Below, piece after piece: positions 16,376 through 25,922 of a stretch of 64,000 nucleotides of DNA. Each line of letters begins with the position of its first letter. The first letter of the stretch is position 1. The notes under the pieces were generated by a model, which worked only from the letters and a program-made list of their open reading frames with translations, did not search any database and was not told where the DNA came from. The position numbers and the translations under genes are program-made. This DNA is from Nocardioides jiangxiensis (GTDB taxonomy: Bacteria > Actinomycetota > Actinomycetes > Propionibacteriales > Nocardioidaceae): NCBI RefSeq assembly GCF_030580915.1, contig NZ_JAUQTA010000001.1, positions 1,054,001-1,118,000 of the forward strand. The letters run 5' to 3'.

Positions 16376-18933
16376 TGGGGCGCTCCAACGGGGATGGACG
16401 AGCCGAGGGAGACGGGCTCGTCGAACGTGACAGGGCGGATCTGACCGCGGTCCTCGGTGAACGAGATGTTCGGGTCCGGGGTGCCGGGCGCGTTGATGAA
16501 GGAGACGAACCGGGCGACCTTCTCGGGGTCCTCCAGCGTCGCCTTCCACTCGTCGAAGTAGGAGTCGACGTGGCGGCTCATCTCACGCTCGAGCTCCTCG
16601 CCGAGGCCGAGGGCGTCGTGGACGACGATCTCCTTGACCCGGTCCAGGCCGCCGTCGAGCTGCTCGATCCAGGTCGAGGTCCGCTGCAGGCGGTCCGCGG
16701 TCCGCACGTAGTACATGAGGAACCGGTCGAGGTACTTGATCAGGTCTTCCTTGGACAGATCCGAGGCGAGCAGCTGGGCGTGTGCCGGAACGGCACCACC
16801 GTTGCCCCCGACGTAGAGGTTCCAGCCCTTCTCCGTCGCGATCACGCCGAAGTCCTTGCCGCGGGCCTCGGCGCACTCGCGGGCACAGCCCGAGACACCG
16901 CCCTTGAGCTTGTGCGGGGACCGCAGGCCGCGGTAGCGCAGCTCGAGCTCGATCGCCATGGCGACGGACTCCTGCACGCCGTAGCGGCACCACTCGGAGC
17001 CGACGCAGGACTTCACCGTGCGCAGCGACTTGCCGTAGGCGTGGCCGGACTCGAAGCCGGCGTCGACCAGGCGCCGCCAGATCTCGGGGAGCTGCTCCAT
17101 GCGGGCGCCGAACATGTCGATGCGCTGACCGCCGGTGATCTTCGTGTACAGGTTGAAGTCGCGGGCGACCTCGCCGATGACGATCAGCTTCTCCGGGGTG
17201 ATCTCACCGCCGGGGATGCGCGGGACGACGGAGTACGTGCCGTTCTTCTGGAGGTTGGCCAGATAGGCGTCGTTGGTGTCCTGCAGGGCACCCACCGTCG
17301 CCTTGTCGAGCACGTGGCCGTTGAACTGCGAGGCGAGGATCGAGGCGATCGCGGGCTTGCAGATGTCGCAGCCACGGCCCGTGCCGTGCGCCTCGACCAC
17401 GGCGTCGAAGCTCTTGAGCTCGCCGATCTTGATCAGGTCGAAGAGCTCCTGGCGGGAGTAGGCGAAGTGCTCGCAGATGGACTTGTCGACGGCCTTGCCC
17501 GACTTCTCCATCTCCTCGGTGAGGAGGTTCTTCAGGATGTTGGTGCAGGAGCCGCAGACGGTGCCGGCCTTCGTGCACTGCTTGATCGACGGGACGTCGG
17601 TGAGCTCCTGCTCGTGGATCGCCGTGCAGATCTCGCCCTTGGTGACGTTCATGCAGGAGCAGACCTGCGCCTCGTCGGGCATGCCGATCTGGGCGGTGCC
17701 GCGCGACGCCGGGAGGATCAGGTCCTCGGGGTTCTCCGGCAGCGCGATGCCGCTGGAGACCATCGGGCGGAGGATCCCGTACGACGAGGCGTCGCCGACG
17801 AGGATGCCACCGAGGAGCTTCGTGCAGTCCTCGGAGATGACCAGCTTCTTGTAGATGCCCGCGACCGCGTCGGAGTAGACGAGCTCGAGCGAGCCCTCGG
17901 TCGTCGCGAACGCGTCACCGAAGGAGGCGACGTCGACGCCCATCAGCTTGAGCTTGGTCGACATGTCGGCGCCCAGGAACTCGCCCGGGCCGTCGAGCAG
18001 CGCGTCCACGGCGACCTCGGCCATCGTGTAGCCCGGAGCGACCAGGCCGTACATCCGGCCGCCGGGGGCGGCGCACTCGCCGATCGCGTAGATCGACTCG
18101 TCGGAGGTCTGCATGTTCGGGGAGACGAGGATGCCGCCACGCTCGGCGACCTCGAGGCCGCAGTCGCGGGCCAGCTGGTCGCGGGGTCGGATGCCGGCCG
18201 AGAAGATGACGATGTCGGCCGGGAGGACCTCGTCGACGTCCTTGAACTTGAGGCCCGAGACCTTGCCGTCCTCGACACCGTCCTGGTCCGCGTCGATGAA
18301 CTCGGTCATCACGCCGGTGTGGACCGTCAGGCCGAGCTTCTCGATGTGGCGCTTCAGGGTCGCACCGCCGGCGTCGTCCACCTGGACCGCCATCAGGCGC
18401 GGCGCGAGCTCCACGACGTGGGTCTCGACGTCGAGCTTGTGCAGGGCGTTGGCCGCCTCGAGACCGAGGAGACCGCCACCGATGACCACACCGGCCTTGG
18501 CGGTCTTCGCCGCCTCCTCGATCGCCTGGAGGTCCTCGATGGTGCGGTAGACGAAGACGTTCTTCAGGTCCTTGCCCGGCACCGGCGGCACGAACGGCGC
18601 GGCACCCGTGGCGAGCACGAGGACGTCGTACGCCTTCGTGGTGCCGTCGGAGAGCGCGACCGTCTTGGCGGCGCGGTCGATCGCCGTGACCTGGGTGTTC
18701 AGCACGACGGTGGCCCGCGGGTCCTCGTACGTGCCGCCAGGAAGGAAGGACAGCGCGTCCGCGCCGACCTCGTAGTACGACGTCAGGGCGACGCGGTCGT
18801 ACGCCTCACGCGGCTCCTCGCCGTAGACGACGATGTCGTACTGCTCGGTGAGGCCGCGCTCGATGGCGGCGTCGACGAAGCGGTGACCGACCATGCCGTG
18901 ACCGGCGACGACCAGGGTCTTGCGAGTGCTCAT
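16372..18933 (-). CDS. nirB: Nitrite reductase (NAD(P)H) large subunit
   Basis: An 853-residue cytoplasmic assimilatory nitrite reductase, reducing nitrite to ammonium with NAD(P)H. Domains in order: FAD/NAD(P)-binding module (about 1-330, KTLVVAGHGMVGHRFVD); two BFD-like [2Fe-2S] regions (CSCMNVTKGEIC, CGSCTNILKN; then GRGCDICKPAI); ferredoxin-like half domain; and siroheme/[4Fe-4S] domain with KSCVGSEWCRYG and SGCARECAEARGKDF supplying the four cysteines. Length matches NirB. The start at 18933 follows GGCAGGT; GTTTC-type GlnR boxes lie 55-80 bp upstream. It heads the operon nirB-nirD-nnaR-cbiX. Confidence 0.96.
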   Translation of the reverse strand: MSTRKTLVVAGHGMVGHRFVDAAIERGLTEQYDIVVYGEEPREAYDRVALTSYYEVGADALSFLPGGTYEDPRATVVLNTQVTAIDRAAKTVALSDGTTKAYDVLVLATGAAPFVPPVPGKDLKNVFVYRTIEDLQAIEEAAKTAKAGVVIGGGLLGLEAANALHKLDVETHVVELAPRLMAVQVDDAGGATLKRHIEKLGLTVHTGVMTEFIDADQDGVEDGKVSGLKFKDVDEVLPADIVIFSAGIRPRDQLARDCGLEVAERGGILVSPNMQTSDESIYAIGECAAPGGRMYGLVAPGYTMAEVAVDALLDGPGEFLGADMSTKLKLMGVDVASFGDAFATTEGSLELVYSDAVAGIYKKLVISEDCTKLLGGILVGDASSYGILRPMVSSGIALPENPEDLILPASRGTAQIGMPDEAQVCSCMNVTKGEICTAIHEQELTDVPSIKQCTKAGTVCGSCTNILKNLLTEEMEKSGKAVDKSICEHFAYSRQELFDLIKIGELKSFDAVVEAHGTGRGCDICKPAIASILASQFNGHVLDKATVGALQDTNDAYLANLQKNGTYSVVPRIPGGEITPEKLIVIGEVARDFNLYTKITGGQRIDMFGARMEQLPEIWRRLVDAGFESGHAYGKSLRTVKSCVGSEWCRYGVQESVAMAIELELRYRGLRSPHKLKGGVSGCARECAEARGKDFGVIATEKGWNLYVGGNGGAVPAHAQLLASDLSKEDLIKYLDRFLMYYVRTADRLQRTSTWIEQLDGGLDRVKEIVVHDALGLGEELEREMSRHVDSYFDEWKATLEDPEKVARFVSFINAPGTPDPNISFTEDRGQIRPVTFDEPVSLGSSIPVGAPQ

Positions 18934-18987
18934 GGGGACCTGCCTTTCAGCTCGTCCCCAACGCTAAGCAGGCCGTGTGGCCCGCGA

Positions 18988-19013
18988 GTTTCCCAATGTT
19001 TCGCGCAGGAAAC
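18988..19013 (-). promoter_or_regulatory. GlnR-like box upstream of nirB
   Basis: On the minus strand, GTTTC-N6-GAAAC (18998-19013) is a near-consensus GlnR box (GTnAC-N6-GAAAC), with a further GAAAC five bases downstream (18988-18992). It sits about 55-80 bp upstream of the nirB ATG, consistent with activation under nitrogen limitation. A TTAGCG -10-like hexamer lies nearer the gene. Confidence 0.5.
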
Positions 19014-19096
19014 AGATCACTCACCCTCGCGACGGAACGGTGCGACGCCGCTCCCGGAGGCGACCGAGGTGACCGATGCCACACCCCACCTGGCCC

Positions 19097-20500
19097 TCAG
19101 ACGGGGAGCCTGGCCGCCTCGATCAGCTCCTTGACCACGGAGGCGCAGCCACCGCAGCCGGTGGTCGCACGGGTCTTCTCGCGCGCCTCCTCGAACGTCC
19201 GGCAGGCACGGATCCGGCCAGCGCTCACGCCGGCGCAGGCGCACACCTCGGCCTCGTCCGGGAGCAGGATGGAGCTGTCGCCCTCGGGGCGGTCGTTCAT
19301 CAGCAGCTCGCCCGGCTCGGAGTCGGCCAGGATCGTGCGGCGGTCGAAGAGCTGCGTGATGAGCCCGATCCGGGACAGGTCGCCGATCAGCGTGCCCGCG
19401 ACGATGACGTTGCCGTCGACGACGAGCTTGCGGTGCGTGCCGACGATCGGGTTCGTGACCTCGACGATGTCGCCCTCGGTGTGCTCCGGGTCGCCGAGCA
19501 CGGCGACGTCGAGCCCGGTGGCGCGCAGTCGTGCGACGGAGCGGGAGCCCTCGTACTTCACGTCCTCGCCGGTCAGGTGGGCCGCGAGCAGGGACGCCTG
19601 CTCCCAGGCGGGCGGGACGAAGCCGGTGACCTTGCCACCGTGCTCGGCGCAGTCGCCGATCGCGAAGATCGCGTCGTCGTCGACCGACTGGAGCTGGTCG
19701 CCGACGACGACCCCACGACGCACGGTGAGGCCGGCGCGACGGGCCAGGGCGGTCGACGGACGGCCACCGGCGGTGAGCACGACCAGGTCGGTCTCGAGGG
19801 AGAAGCCGTTGTCCAGCTTGAGTCCCTCGTCGGTCAGCCGCACTGCACGGGCGCCCGTGTACACCTCGGTGCCGAGCTTCTTGAGGTGGCGCTTGAGGAC
19901 GACGCCACCGCGACGGTCCACCTGCTGCGAGAGGAGGTGCTCGGTGCCCTCGACCACCTCGGTCGCGACACCGCGCACGCTCAGCGCGCGGGCGACCTGC
20001 AGGCCGAGGAGGCCACCGCCGACGACGACGGCGCGCGAGCCCTCGGGCAGGGCCTCGACTGCCTCGATGAGCCGCTCGCAGTCGGCGAGGCTGCGGAAGG
20101 CGTGGACCTTGGGGTGGAGCGAGCCGTCGAGCTGCACGAGGCCGCGGATCGGGGGAAGGGTCGGGATGGCGCCGGTGGCGAGCACGAGCTTGTCGAACTC
20201 GATCTTCGTGCCGTCGACGAGCATGACGTCGCGCAGCTCGCGCTCGATCTCCAGGACGCGGGCGCCGGTGCGCAGCTCGACTCCCTGGGCGGCGTACCAC
20301 TCCGGCTGGCGCAGGGTCAGCGCGTCGATCGGGTGCGTGCCCTCCAGCACGGCCGACAGCAGGATCCGGTTGTACGCCGGGTGCTCCTCGTCGCCGAGCA
20401 CGATGATGTCGCCGTCGTACCGGCGCGCGACGAGCTCCTCGACGAGGCGGGTCGTGGCCATGCCGTTGCCGACGATGACCAGCCGCTCACGCTTGTTCAT
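19097..20500 (-). CDS. FAD/[2Fe-2S] oxidoreductase, electron donor to assimilatory nitrate reductase
   Basis: A 467-residue NAD(P)H:FAD oxidoreductase. The first dinucleotide motif is RLVIVGNGMATTRLVEELV; the NAD(P) motif is AVVVGGGLLGLQVARAL; the FAD-proximal aspartate is in AIGDCAEHGG. The C-terminus is a BFD-like [2Fe-2S] domain: CACAGVSAGRIRACRTF and TTGCGGCASVVKELIE. This is the NasB/NasC-type partner of NasA. Its ATG overlaps the nitrate reductase stop by 4 bp. It resembles the N-terminal half of NirB in this cluster (NGMATTRLVE versus GHGMVGHRFV, same RLVDD/KRHLKKLG patterns), so the two modules probably share ancestry. I leave the symbol blank because nasB/nasC naming varies. Confidence 0.85.
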   Translation of the reverse strand: MNKRERLVIVGNGMATTRLVEELVARRYDGDIIVLGDEEHPAYNRILLSAVLEGTHPIDALTLRQPEWYAAQGVELRTGARVLEIERELRDVMLVDGTKIEFDKLVLATGAIPTLPPIRGLVQLDGSLHPKVHAFRSLADCERLIEAVEALPEGSRAVVVGGGLLGLQVARALSVRGVATEVVEGTEHLLSQQVDRRGGVVLKRHLKKLGTEVYTGARAVRLTDEGLKLDNGFSLETDLVVLTAGGRPSTALARRAGLTVRRGVVVGDQLQSVDDDAIFAIGDCAEHGGKVTGFVPPAWEQASLLAAHLTGEDVKYEGSRSVARLRATGLDVAVLGDPEHTEGDIVEVTNPIVGTHRKLVVDGNVIVAGTLIGDLSRIGLITQLFDRRTILADSEPGELLMNDRPEGDSSILLPDEAEVCACAGVSAGRIRACRTFEEAREKTRATTGCGGCASVVKELIEAARLPV

Positions 20501-22590
20501 GCTGTTGCCGCACCTTCCGACGTCGCGATCCGGGCCGCGCAGACCTTGAACTCCGGCATCCGGGAGTAGGGGTCGAGCGCGTCGTTCGTCAGCTTGTTGG
20601 CCCCCACCCAGTGGAACGGCACGAAGACCGTGTCCGGGCGGATGGTGGTCGTGACCCTGACGGGAGCCACCATGACACCACGACGCGTCTCCAGCGTGAC
20701 CGACATTCCGTCGACCAGACCGGAACGTCGCGCCAGCGACCGGTGCATCTCCACGAAGGCGCCGTCGTCGGGGAGGTCCTTGATCCGGCGGGTCTGTGCA
20801 CCGGACTGGTACTGCGCGAGCACGCGGCCGGTGGTGAGGTAGAGCGGGAAGTCCGCGTCCGGTTCCTCGGCGGGACCCCCGTGCTCGACGGCGATGAAGT
20901 TCGCACGCCCGTCGGGCGTGAAGAAGCGGTCGGCGAAGAGGCGCTCGGTACCGACGGTGCCGTCCTCCCCGGCGACACCCGCGGGCGCCGGCCAGAAGAC
21001 ACCCTTCTGCGAACGGATCAGGTCGTAGGTGATCCCCGAGTAGTCGGCCTTGCCACCGGCGCTCGCACGACCCAGCTCGGCGAAGATCTCCTCGACGTCG
21101 GTCGAGAACGTGACCGGTGACTTCAGCCGCTCCGCGAGGCCGCTGATGATCTCGAGGTCGCTGCGTACGCCGGCCGGCGGCGTGATCGCCTGCTGGCGCA
21201 GGATCACCCGGCCCTCGAGGTTGGTCATCGTGCCGCTCTCCTCCGCCCACTGCGTGATCGGCAGGATGACGTCGGCACGGGCCGCGGTCTCGCTCATCAC
21301 CATGTCGCACACGACCAGGAGGTCCAGGGCGTCCAGGCGCTCCCCCACGTGGTTGGCGTTGGGCGCACTGACGATGATGTTGGAGCCGAAGACGAGCAGC
21401 GCCTTGGGACCGTCCTCCTGGCCCAGCGCGTCGAGCAGCTCGTACGCCGAGCGGCCCTTGCCCGGGAGAGTGGCCGGGTCGACGCCCCACACGCCGGCGA
21501 CGTGCTCGCGCGCGGCCGGGTCGTCGATCATCCGGTAGCCCGGGAGCTGGTCCGCCTTCTGGCCGTGCTCGCGACCGCCCTGGCCGTTGCCCTGCCCGGT
21601 GAGGCAGCCGTAGCCGGCGTACTTCTTGCCGGGCATGCCGAGAGCCAGCGCGATGTTGATCCAGGCCACGACCGTGTCCGCGCCCTGTGCCTGCTGCTCC
21701 GCGCCACGGGCGGTCAGGATCATCACCTTCTCGGAGGTGCCGAGCAGCTCGGCGACCTCCCGCAGCTCGTGCGCGGAGATGCCGGTGACGCGCTCGCCCC
21801 GCTCGGGCCACCAGGCCATGACCGACGCCTTGACGGCGTCCCAGCCGGTGGTACGCGCCGCGACGTACTCCTCGTCGACGTGGCCGTTGCCGATGACGAG
21901 GTGCAGCAGCGACTGTGCGAGCGCGAGGTCCGAGCCGGGCACCGGCTGCAGCACGATGTCGGCGTTCGTGGCGGTCGATGTCTTGCGCGGGTCGATCACG
22001 ATGACCTTGCCACCGCGCTCCCGCAGGGCGTTGAGGTGTCGCGCCGCGGGCGGCATGGTCTCGGCCATGTTGGAGCCGACCAGGACGAGCACGTCGGTCT
22101 GCTCGATGTCGGCCAGCGGGAAGGGCAGGCCGCGGTCCACGCCGAAGGCGCGGATGCCGGCATTGGCCGCAGAGCTCATGCACCAGCGACCGTTGTAGTC
22201 GATCTGTGACGTGCCCACCGCGACGCGCGCGAACTTGCCGAGCTGGTAGGCCTTCTCGTTGGTCAGGCCGCCTCCGCCGAAGATGCCGACCGCGTCCGGG
22301 CCGTGCTCCTCGCGGAGGTCCGCGAGACGACCGGCGACGTAGTCGAGGGCGTCCTCCCACGACGCCCCGCGGTACTCCCCCGTGACCTCGTCCCGGATGA
22401 GCGGCGTGGTCAGGCGCTCGGGGTTCTTCAGCAGCTGGGCCGAGGTGAAGCCCTTGCGGCACATGGCGCCCTGGTTGACCGGGAACTCCGCCCACTCCGA
22501 GACCTCGACCGAGGCACGCTTCCCCTCCGGGCGGGTCAGGCGCATGCCGCACTGCAGCGAGCAGTAGGGGCAGTGGGTGGTGGTGCTCAT
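20497..22590 (-). CDS. nasA: Assimilatory nitrate reductase, molybdopterin subunit
   Basis: A 697-residue bis-MGD molybdoenzyme reducing nitrate to nitrite in the cytoplasm. The N-terminus binds [4Fe-4S] through Cys7, Cys10, Cys14 and Cys44 (CPYCSLQC, then AMCRKGF). Molybdopterin-binding segments include GGGGLTNEKAYQLGKFARV, WCMSSAAN, VLVGSNMAETMPP and LTGQGNGQGGREHGQKADQLPGYR, the last typical of NasA/NarB. The C-terminal domain begins around LYLTTGRVLAQYQSG. There is no fused ferredoxin or FAD domain; the electron donor is the overlapping downstream gene. Only 59 bp separate it from the transporter upstream, so narK-nasA-oxidoreductase may be one transcript. Confidence 0.93.
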   Translation of the reverse strand: MSTTTHCPYCSLQCGMRLTRPEGKRASVEVSEWAEFPVNQGAMCRKGFTSAQLLKNPERLTTPLIRDEVTGEYRGASWEDALDYVAGRLADLREEHGPDAVGIFGGGGLTNEKAYQLGKFARVAVGTSQIDYNGRWCMSSAANAGIRAFGVDRGLPFPLADIEQTDVLVLVGSNMAETMPPAARHLNALRERGGKVIVIDPRKTSTATNADIVLQPVPGSDLALAQSLLHLVIGNGHVDEEYVAARTTGWDAVKASVMAWWPERGERVTGISAHELREVAELLGTSEKVMILTARGAEQQAQGADTVVAWINIALALGMPGKKYAGYGCLTGQGNGQGGREHGQKADQLPGYRMIDDPAAREHVAGVWGVDPATLPGKGRSAYELLDALGQEDGPKALLVFGSNIIVSAPNANHVGERLDALDLLVVCDMVMSETAARADVILPITQWAEESGTMTNLEGRVILRQQAITPPAGVRSDLEIISGLAERLKSPVTFSTDVEEIFAELGRASAGGKADYSGITYDLIRSQKGVFWPAPAGVAGEDGTVGTERLFADRFFTPDGRANFIAVEHGGPAEEPDADFPLYLTTGRVLAQYQSGAQTRRIKDLPDDGAFVEMHRSLARRSGLVDGMSVTLETRRGVMVAPVRVTTTIRPDTVFVPFHWVGANKLTNDALDPYSRMPEFKVCAARIATSEGAATA

Positions 22591-22649
22591 CGGGTTCTCC
22601 TCGCGGGTGGCGGGATCGTGGCTCGGCCGGCAGGGACCGGCGTGTGCAG

Positions 22650-24146
22650 TCAGATGCGGGCGTGCGCCAGGCTCGGGATGCGGTCGGTGAGGACGTGCTT
22701 GCGCGTGAACACGAACCAGGTCAGGGCGAGGCAGAACACGTAGTAGCCCGCGAAGGCCACGAACGCCGTCCGGACCGCCGCGAACGGGTCAGCCACCCAC
22801 GGCGCGCCGAACGCCATCGGGATCAGGAAGCCGCCCAGGGCACCGACCGCACCGGCGATCCCGATGACCGCGGAGGCCTCCTTGGTGGCACGGACGACGC
22901 CGGCTTCGTGCTCCTCCGGCGTCTCGGCGCCGGCGGTGTGCTTGTGGCGCCAGATGAGCGGGATCATCCGGTACGTCGAGCCGTTGCCGATGCCGGTCGC
23001 GGCGAAGATGAAGGTGAAGCTCGCCAGGAACCACACGAACAGGTGCTGGTTGCCGAGCGCGATCGCGGGGTCCTTGGCCGGGTTCGGCACGACCTGCGCG
23101 AGCGTCGCCAGGACGCCGACGGTGCCGAGGATCATCGCCAGGAACGCCCACAAGGTGACCCGTGCGCCGCCGAGGCGGTCGGCGAGCCAGCCGCCGACCG
23201 GGCGGAACAGCGCGCCCACGAGGGCGCCGATGAACGCGTACCAGGCGAAGTGGATGCCCACGACCTGAGCGGTCGCGGGGTCGATCACCGAGAAGTTGAG
23301 GCGGATCAGCAGGGGCATCGCCGCGGCGTACCCGATGAACGAGCCGAAGGTGCCGATGTACAGCAGCGCCATCACCCACGTGTGCCTGTGGCCGAAGAGG
23401 GCCAGCACCGCCCGCGGGCTCGACTTCACGTCGCGGAGGTTGTTCATGTTCCGGTACGCGAGCACCGCCGCGAGCGTCGCGAGGCCGGCGTACAGGTAGG
23501 CCGCGACCTGCAGGTGCAGCACGCCTCCCTTGACCAGGCCGAAGCAGCCGCCCGCGCCGACCACCATCGGCACGACGAACTGCATGACGGCGCCGCCGAG
23601 GTTGCCACCCGCCGCGTTGAGGCCGAGCGCGAGGCCCTTGGCGCTCGCCGGGAAGAAGAAGTTGATGTTGGCCATCGAGGAGGCGAAGCCGCCGCCACCG
23701 AGGCCCACCAGCAGAGCGATGCCGACGAAGGCGATGTATGGAGTGCCCGGGTGCTGCACGGCGTACGCGAAGGAGAGCGTCGGCAGGAGCAGCAGCGCGG
23801 TCTTCACGGTGGTCCAGGTGCGACCGCCGAGACGGCCCAGGAGGAACGTGTACGGCAGGCGGAGCAGCGCGCCGACCAGGTTCGGCAGGGCGACCAGGCC
23901 GAAGAGCTGGGCGACCGAGAAGTCGAACCCCTGGAACGGCAGGTAGGCCGCCAGCACCGAGAACAGCAGCCAGACCGAGAAGCCGACGTGCTCGGCGAGG
24001 ATGGAGCAGGCGAGGTTGCGGCGCGCCACCGTGCGGCCGACCGCCGCCCAGTAGGCCTCGTCCTCGGGGTGCCACTCGTCGATCCGCGTGCCACCAGCGG
24101 GGACGGCCGCACGGGCCTGCGGCGGGCTGAGCAGCGACGGCGTCAC
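22650..24146 (-). CDS. narK: NarK-type nitrate/nitrite transporter (first copy)
   Basis: A 498-residue major facilitator with 12 predicted helices. The nitrate signature is visible in the glycine-rich segments GLGGGGFASSMANINFFFP and AAGGNLGGAVMQF, and the N-terminal GTRIDEWHPEDEAYW is typical of actinobacterial NarK. It imports nitrate and may export nitrite. GTG start 24146 has GAGGAG upstream and a TAGCGT -10 (24177-24182, minus). A GlnR-like triplet of half-sites is at 24203-24229. It is adjacent to nasA and likely its functional partner. Confidence 0.92.
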   Translation of the reverse strand: MTPSLLSPPQARAAVPAGGTRIDEWHPEDEAYWAAVGRTVARRNLACSILAEHVGFSVWLLFSVLAAYLPFQGFDFSVAQLFGLVALPNLVGALLRLPYTFLLGRLGGRTWTTVKTALLLLPTLSFAYAVQHPGTPYIAFVGIALLVGLGGGGFASSMANINFFFPASAKGLALGLNAAGGNLGGAVMQFVVPMVVGAGGCFGLVKGGVLHLQVAAYLYAGLATLAAVLAYRNMNNLRDVKSSPRAVLALFGHRHTWVMALLYIGTFGSFIGYAAAMPLLIRLNFSVIDPATAQVVGIHFAWYAFIGALVGALFRPVGGWLADRLGGARVTLWAFLAMILGTVGVLATLAQVVPNPAKDPAIALGNQHLFVWFLASFTFIFAATGIGNGSTYRMIPLIWRHKHTAGAETPEEHEAGVVRATKEASAVIGIAGAVGALGGFLIPMAFGAPWVADPFAAVRTAFVAFAGYYVFCLALTWFVFTRKHVLTDRIPSLAHARI

Positions 24147-24202
24147 GACGAACTCCTCGAAATCGGGTACTCGTTCACGCTAGGAGCCACGGATTTCGGC
24201 GC

Positions 24203-24229
24203 CGTTCCCCCATGTAACGGGCAGGTGAC
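24203..24229 (-). promoter_or_regulatory. GlnR-like box upstream of the first narK copy
   Basis: On the minus strand: GTCAC (24225-24229), six bases, GTTAC (24214-24218), six bases, GAACG (24203-24207). The 5+6 spacing is exactly that of tandem GlnR half-sites, and the element lies about 20-45 bp upstream of the predicted -10. Confidence 0.5.
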
Positions 24230-24289
24230 AAGGTCCGCTCACCGCACACACCTCCCTCAGGAGCACCCGCCGTGCCCGCGGCAACACGA

Positions 24290-24332
24290 ACGCCGCACGC
24301 CGCCGGGGAGCTGGCCCGGCGACGTGCGGCGT
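24290..24332 (-). terminator. Terminator of the second narK copy
   Basis: An 18-bp stem with one mismatch (24290-24307 with 24315-24332) around a 7-base loop, 15 bases after the stop of the minus-strand transporter. It separates the two transporter transcripts. Confidence 0.6.
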
Positions 24333-24347
24333 GGTCAGGAGGTCACA

Positions 24348-25922
24348 TCAGATGTCGGCGTGACCGAGGGACTTGCCACCCTTGCGGATGTAGTTGAACC
24401 AGGTGACGACCAGGCAGACCGCGTAGAAGGCCGTGAAGATCAGGAAGGCCGTCTTGCAGGCCGCGACCGGGTCGGTGACCCACGGCGAGCCGAAAGTGAT
24501 CGGGATCAGGAAGCCACCGATGGCACCGATGGCGCCGGCGATGCCGATGACACCCGAGGCCTGCTTCGTCGCCTTGAGCAGCGCCGCGTGACGCTCCGGC
24601 GTGCCCTCCTCGGTGGACTCGACCGCGTGGTGCTTCTGGATGAGCGGGATCATCCGGTACGTCGAGCCGTTGCCGATACCGGTGGCGGCGAAGACGAAGA
24701 GGAAGAAGCCGAGGAAGAGACCGAAGTGGTGCTTGTTCTCGTTGACCGCCGCCACGACCTCCGGCTTGTAGCCCGGGAAGGTCGACGGGTCGGCGACCCA
24801 GCCCGCGAGGACGTCGGCCGGCGGGACCGGGACCGGCGTGAGTCCGGTGAGCGACCAGTAGATGCCGAGCGTGCCCAGGATCATCGCGATGAAGGTGTAG
24901 AGCGTGACCTTCGCGCCACCGAACTTGTCGGCCAGGACGCCGCCGACGGGGCGGGCGACGGAGCCGACGAGCGCACCGAGGAAAGCGTAGTAGACGAAGT
25001 TGATGCCGAGCGGCTCGGCGGTCGGCACCGGCTGGCGGAAGAAGTTGATCTTGATCAGCAGCGGCATCGCGGCGGAGTAGCCGATGAACGAGCCGAAGGT
25101 GCCGATGTAGAGGAACGACATCACCCAGGTGTGCTTCTGCTTCAGGACCGGCAGGAGGTCCTTCGGCGAGGACTTCGCCTCACGCAGGTTGTTCATGAAG
25201 AAGAACGCAGCGCCGGCAGCGACGAGCGCGAGAGCGATGTAGAGGAAGCCGGCGTACTCGAGGTGGACGTCCGGGACCTTCTTGCCGTCGACCATCTTCG
25301 TGGCCAGCTTGAAGAGGCCGAACGCACCGCCCGCACCGACGATGATCGGCAGGAAGAACTGGATGATCGCGACGCCGAGGTTGCCGCCGGCCGCGTTGAG
25401 GCCGAGGGCCTTGCCCTTCTCCGCCGCGGGGTAGAAGAAGTTGATGTTCGCCATCGACGAGGCGAAGTTGCCGCCACCGAAGCCGGCGGTCGCGGCGATC
25501 AGGATGAACGCCCAGAACGGCGTGTCCGGGTTCTGCACCGCGACGACGTACAGGACGGTCGGGATGAGCAGCAGGAGCGCGCTGATGACGGTCCAGTTGC
25601 GACCGCCGAACTTGCCCACCGCGAAGGTGTAGGGGATGCGGATCAGGGAGCCGACGAGGTTCGGCACCGCGACCAGGAAGAACAGCTGCTGCGGCGTGAA
25701 CACGAAGCCCTGCTTCGCGAGGAGCGCCGCACTGACGCTCCACAGCAGCCAGACCGAGAAGCCGAGGTGCTCGGCGAAGATGGACCAGAGGAGGTTGCGC
25801 TTGGCGATGGCCTTGCCACCGTTGGCCCAGAAGGACTCGTCCTCAGGACGCCAGTCCTCGATCCAGGTGCCGCCCTTGGCGGTCACGACGGCCGGCGGGG
25901 CCGTGTATTCGGTAGTGCTCAC
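24348..25922 (-). CDS. NarK-type nitrate/nitrite transporter (second copy)
   Basis: A 524-residue paralogue of the neighbouring narK. It shares GTWIEDWRPEDESFW, GFGGGNFASSMANINFFYP and AAGGNLGVAIIQFF, the nitrate-signature helices, with 12 predicted membrane segments. It has a longer central/late loop (LTPVPVPPADVLAGWVADP, then EVVAAVNENKHH) absent from the first copy. GTG start 25922 is preceded by GGAG at good spacing; in-frame codons 47 further upstream encode a proline/arginine-rich stretch not typical of the family. It has its own terminator, so it is monocistronic. It may differ in affinity or in nitrite export. Confidence 0.88.
   Translation of the reverse strand: MSTTEYTAPPAVVTAKGGTWIEDWRPEDESFWANGGKAIAKRNLLWSIFAEHLGFSVWLLWSVSAALLAKQGFVFTPQQLFFLVAVPNLVGSLIRIPYTFAVGKFGGRNWTVISALLLLIPTVLYVVAVQNPDTPFWAFILIAATAGFGGGNFASSMANINFFYPAAEKGKALGLNAAGGNLGVAIIQFFLPIIVGAGGAFGLFKLATKMVDGKKVPDVHLEYAGFLYIALALVAAGAAFFFMNNLREAKSSPKDLLPVLKQKHTWVMSFLYIGTFGSFIGYSAAMPLLIKINFFRQPVPTAEPLGINFVYYAFLGALVGSVARPVGGVLADKFGGAKVTLYTFIAMILGTLGIYWSLTGLTPVPVPPADVLAGWVADPSTFPGYKPEVVAAVNENKHHFGLFLGFFLFVFAATGIGNGSTYRMIPLIQKHHAVESTEEGTPERHAALLKATKQASGVIGIAGAIGAIGGFLIPITFGSPWVTDPVAACKTAFLIFTAFYAVCLVVTWFNYIRKGGKSLGHADI

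Noticed and set aside
16570..19134. Long plus-strand open frame (about 850 codons) opposite nirB
   Set aside because: High-GC antisense shadow: composition is low-complexity Arg/Asp/Val/Leu, with no motif, while the minus strand encodes a complete NirB.
24348..25922. Two narK copies as an assembly duplication
   Set aside because: The proteins differ clearly in sequence and loop length, with separate promoters and a terminator between them.
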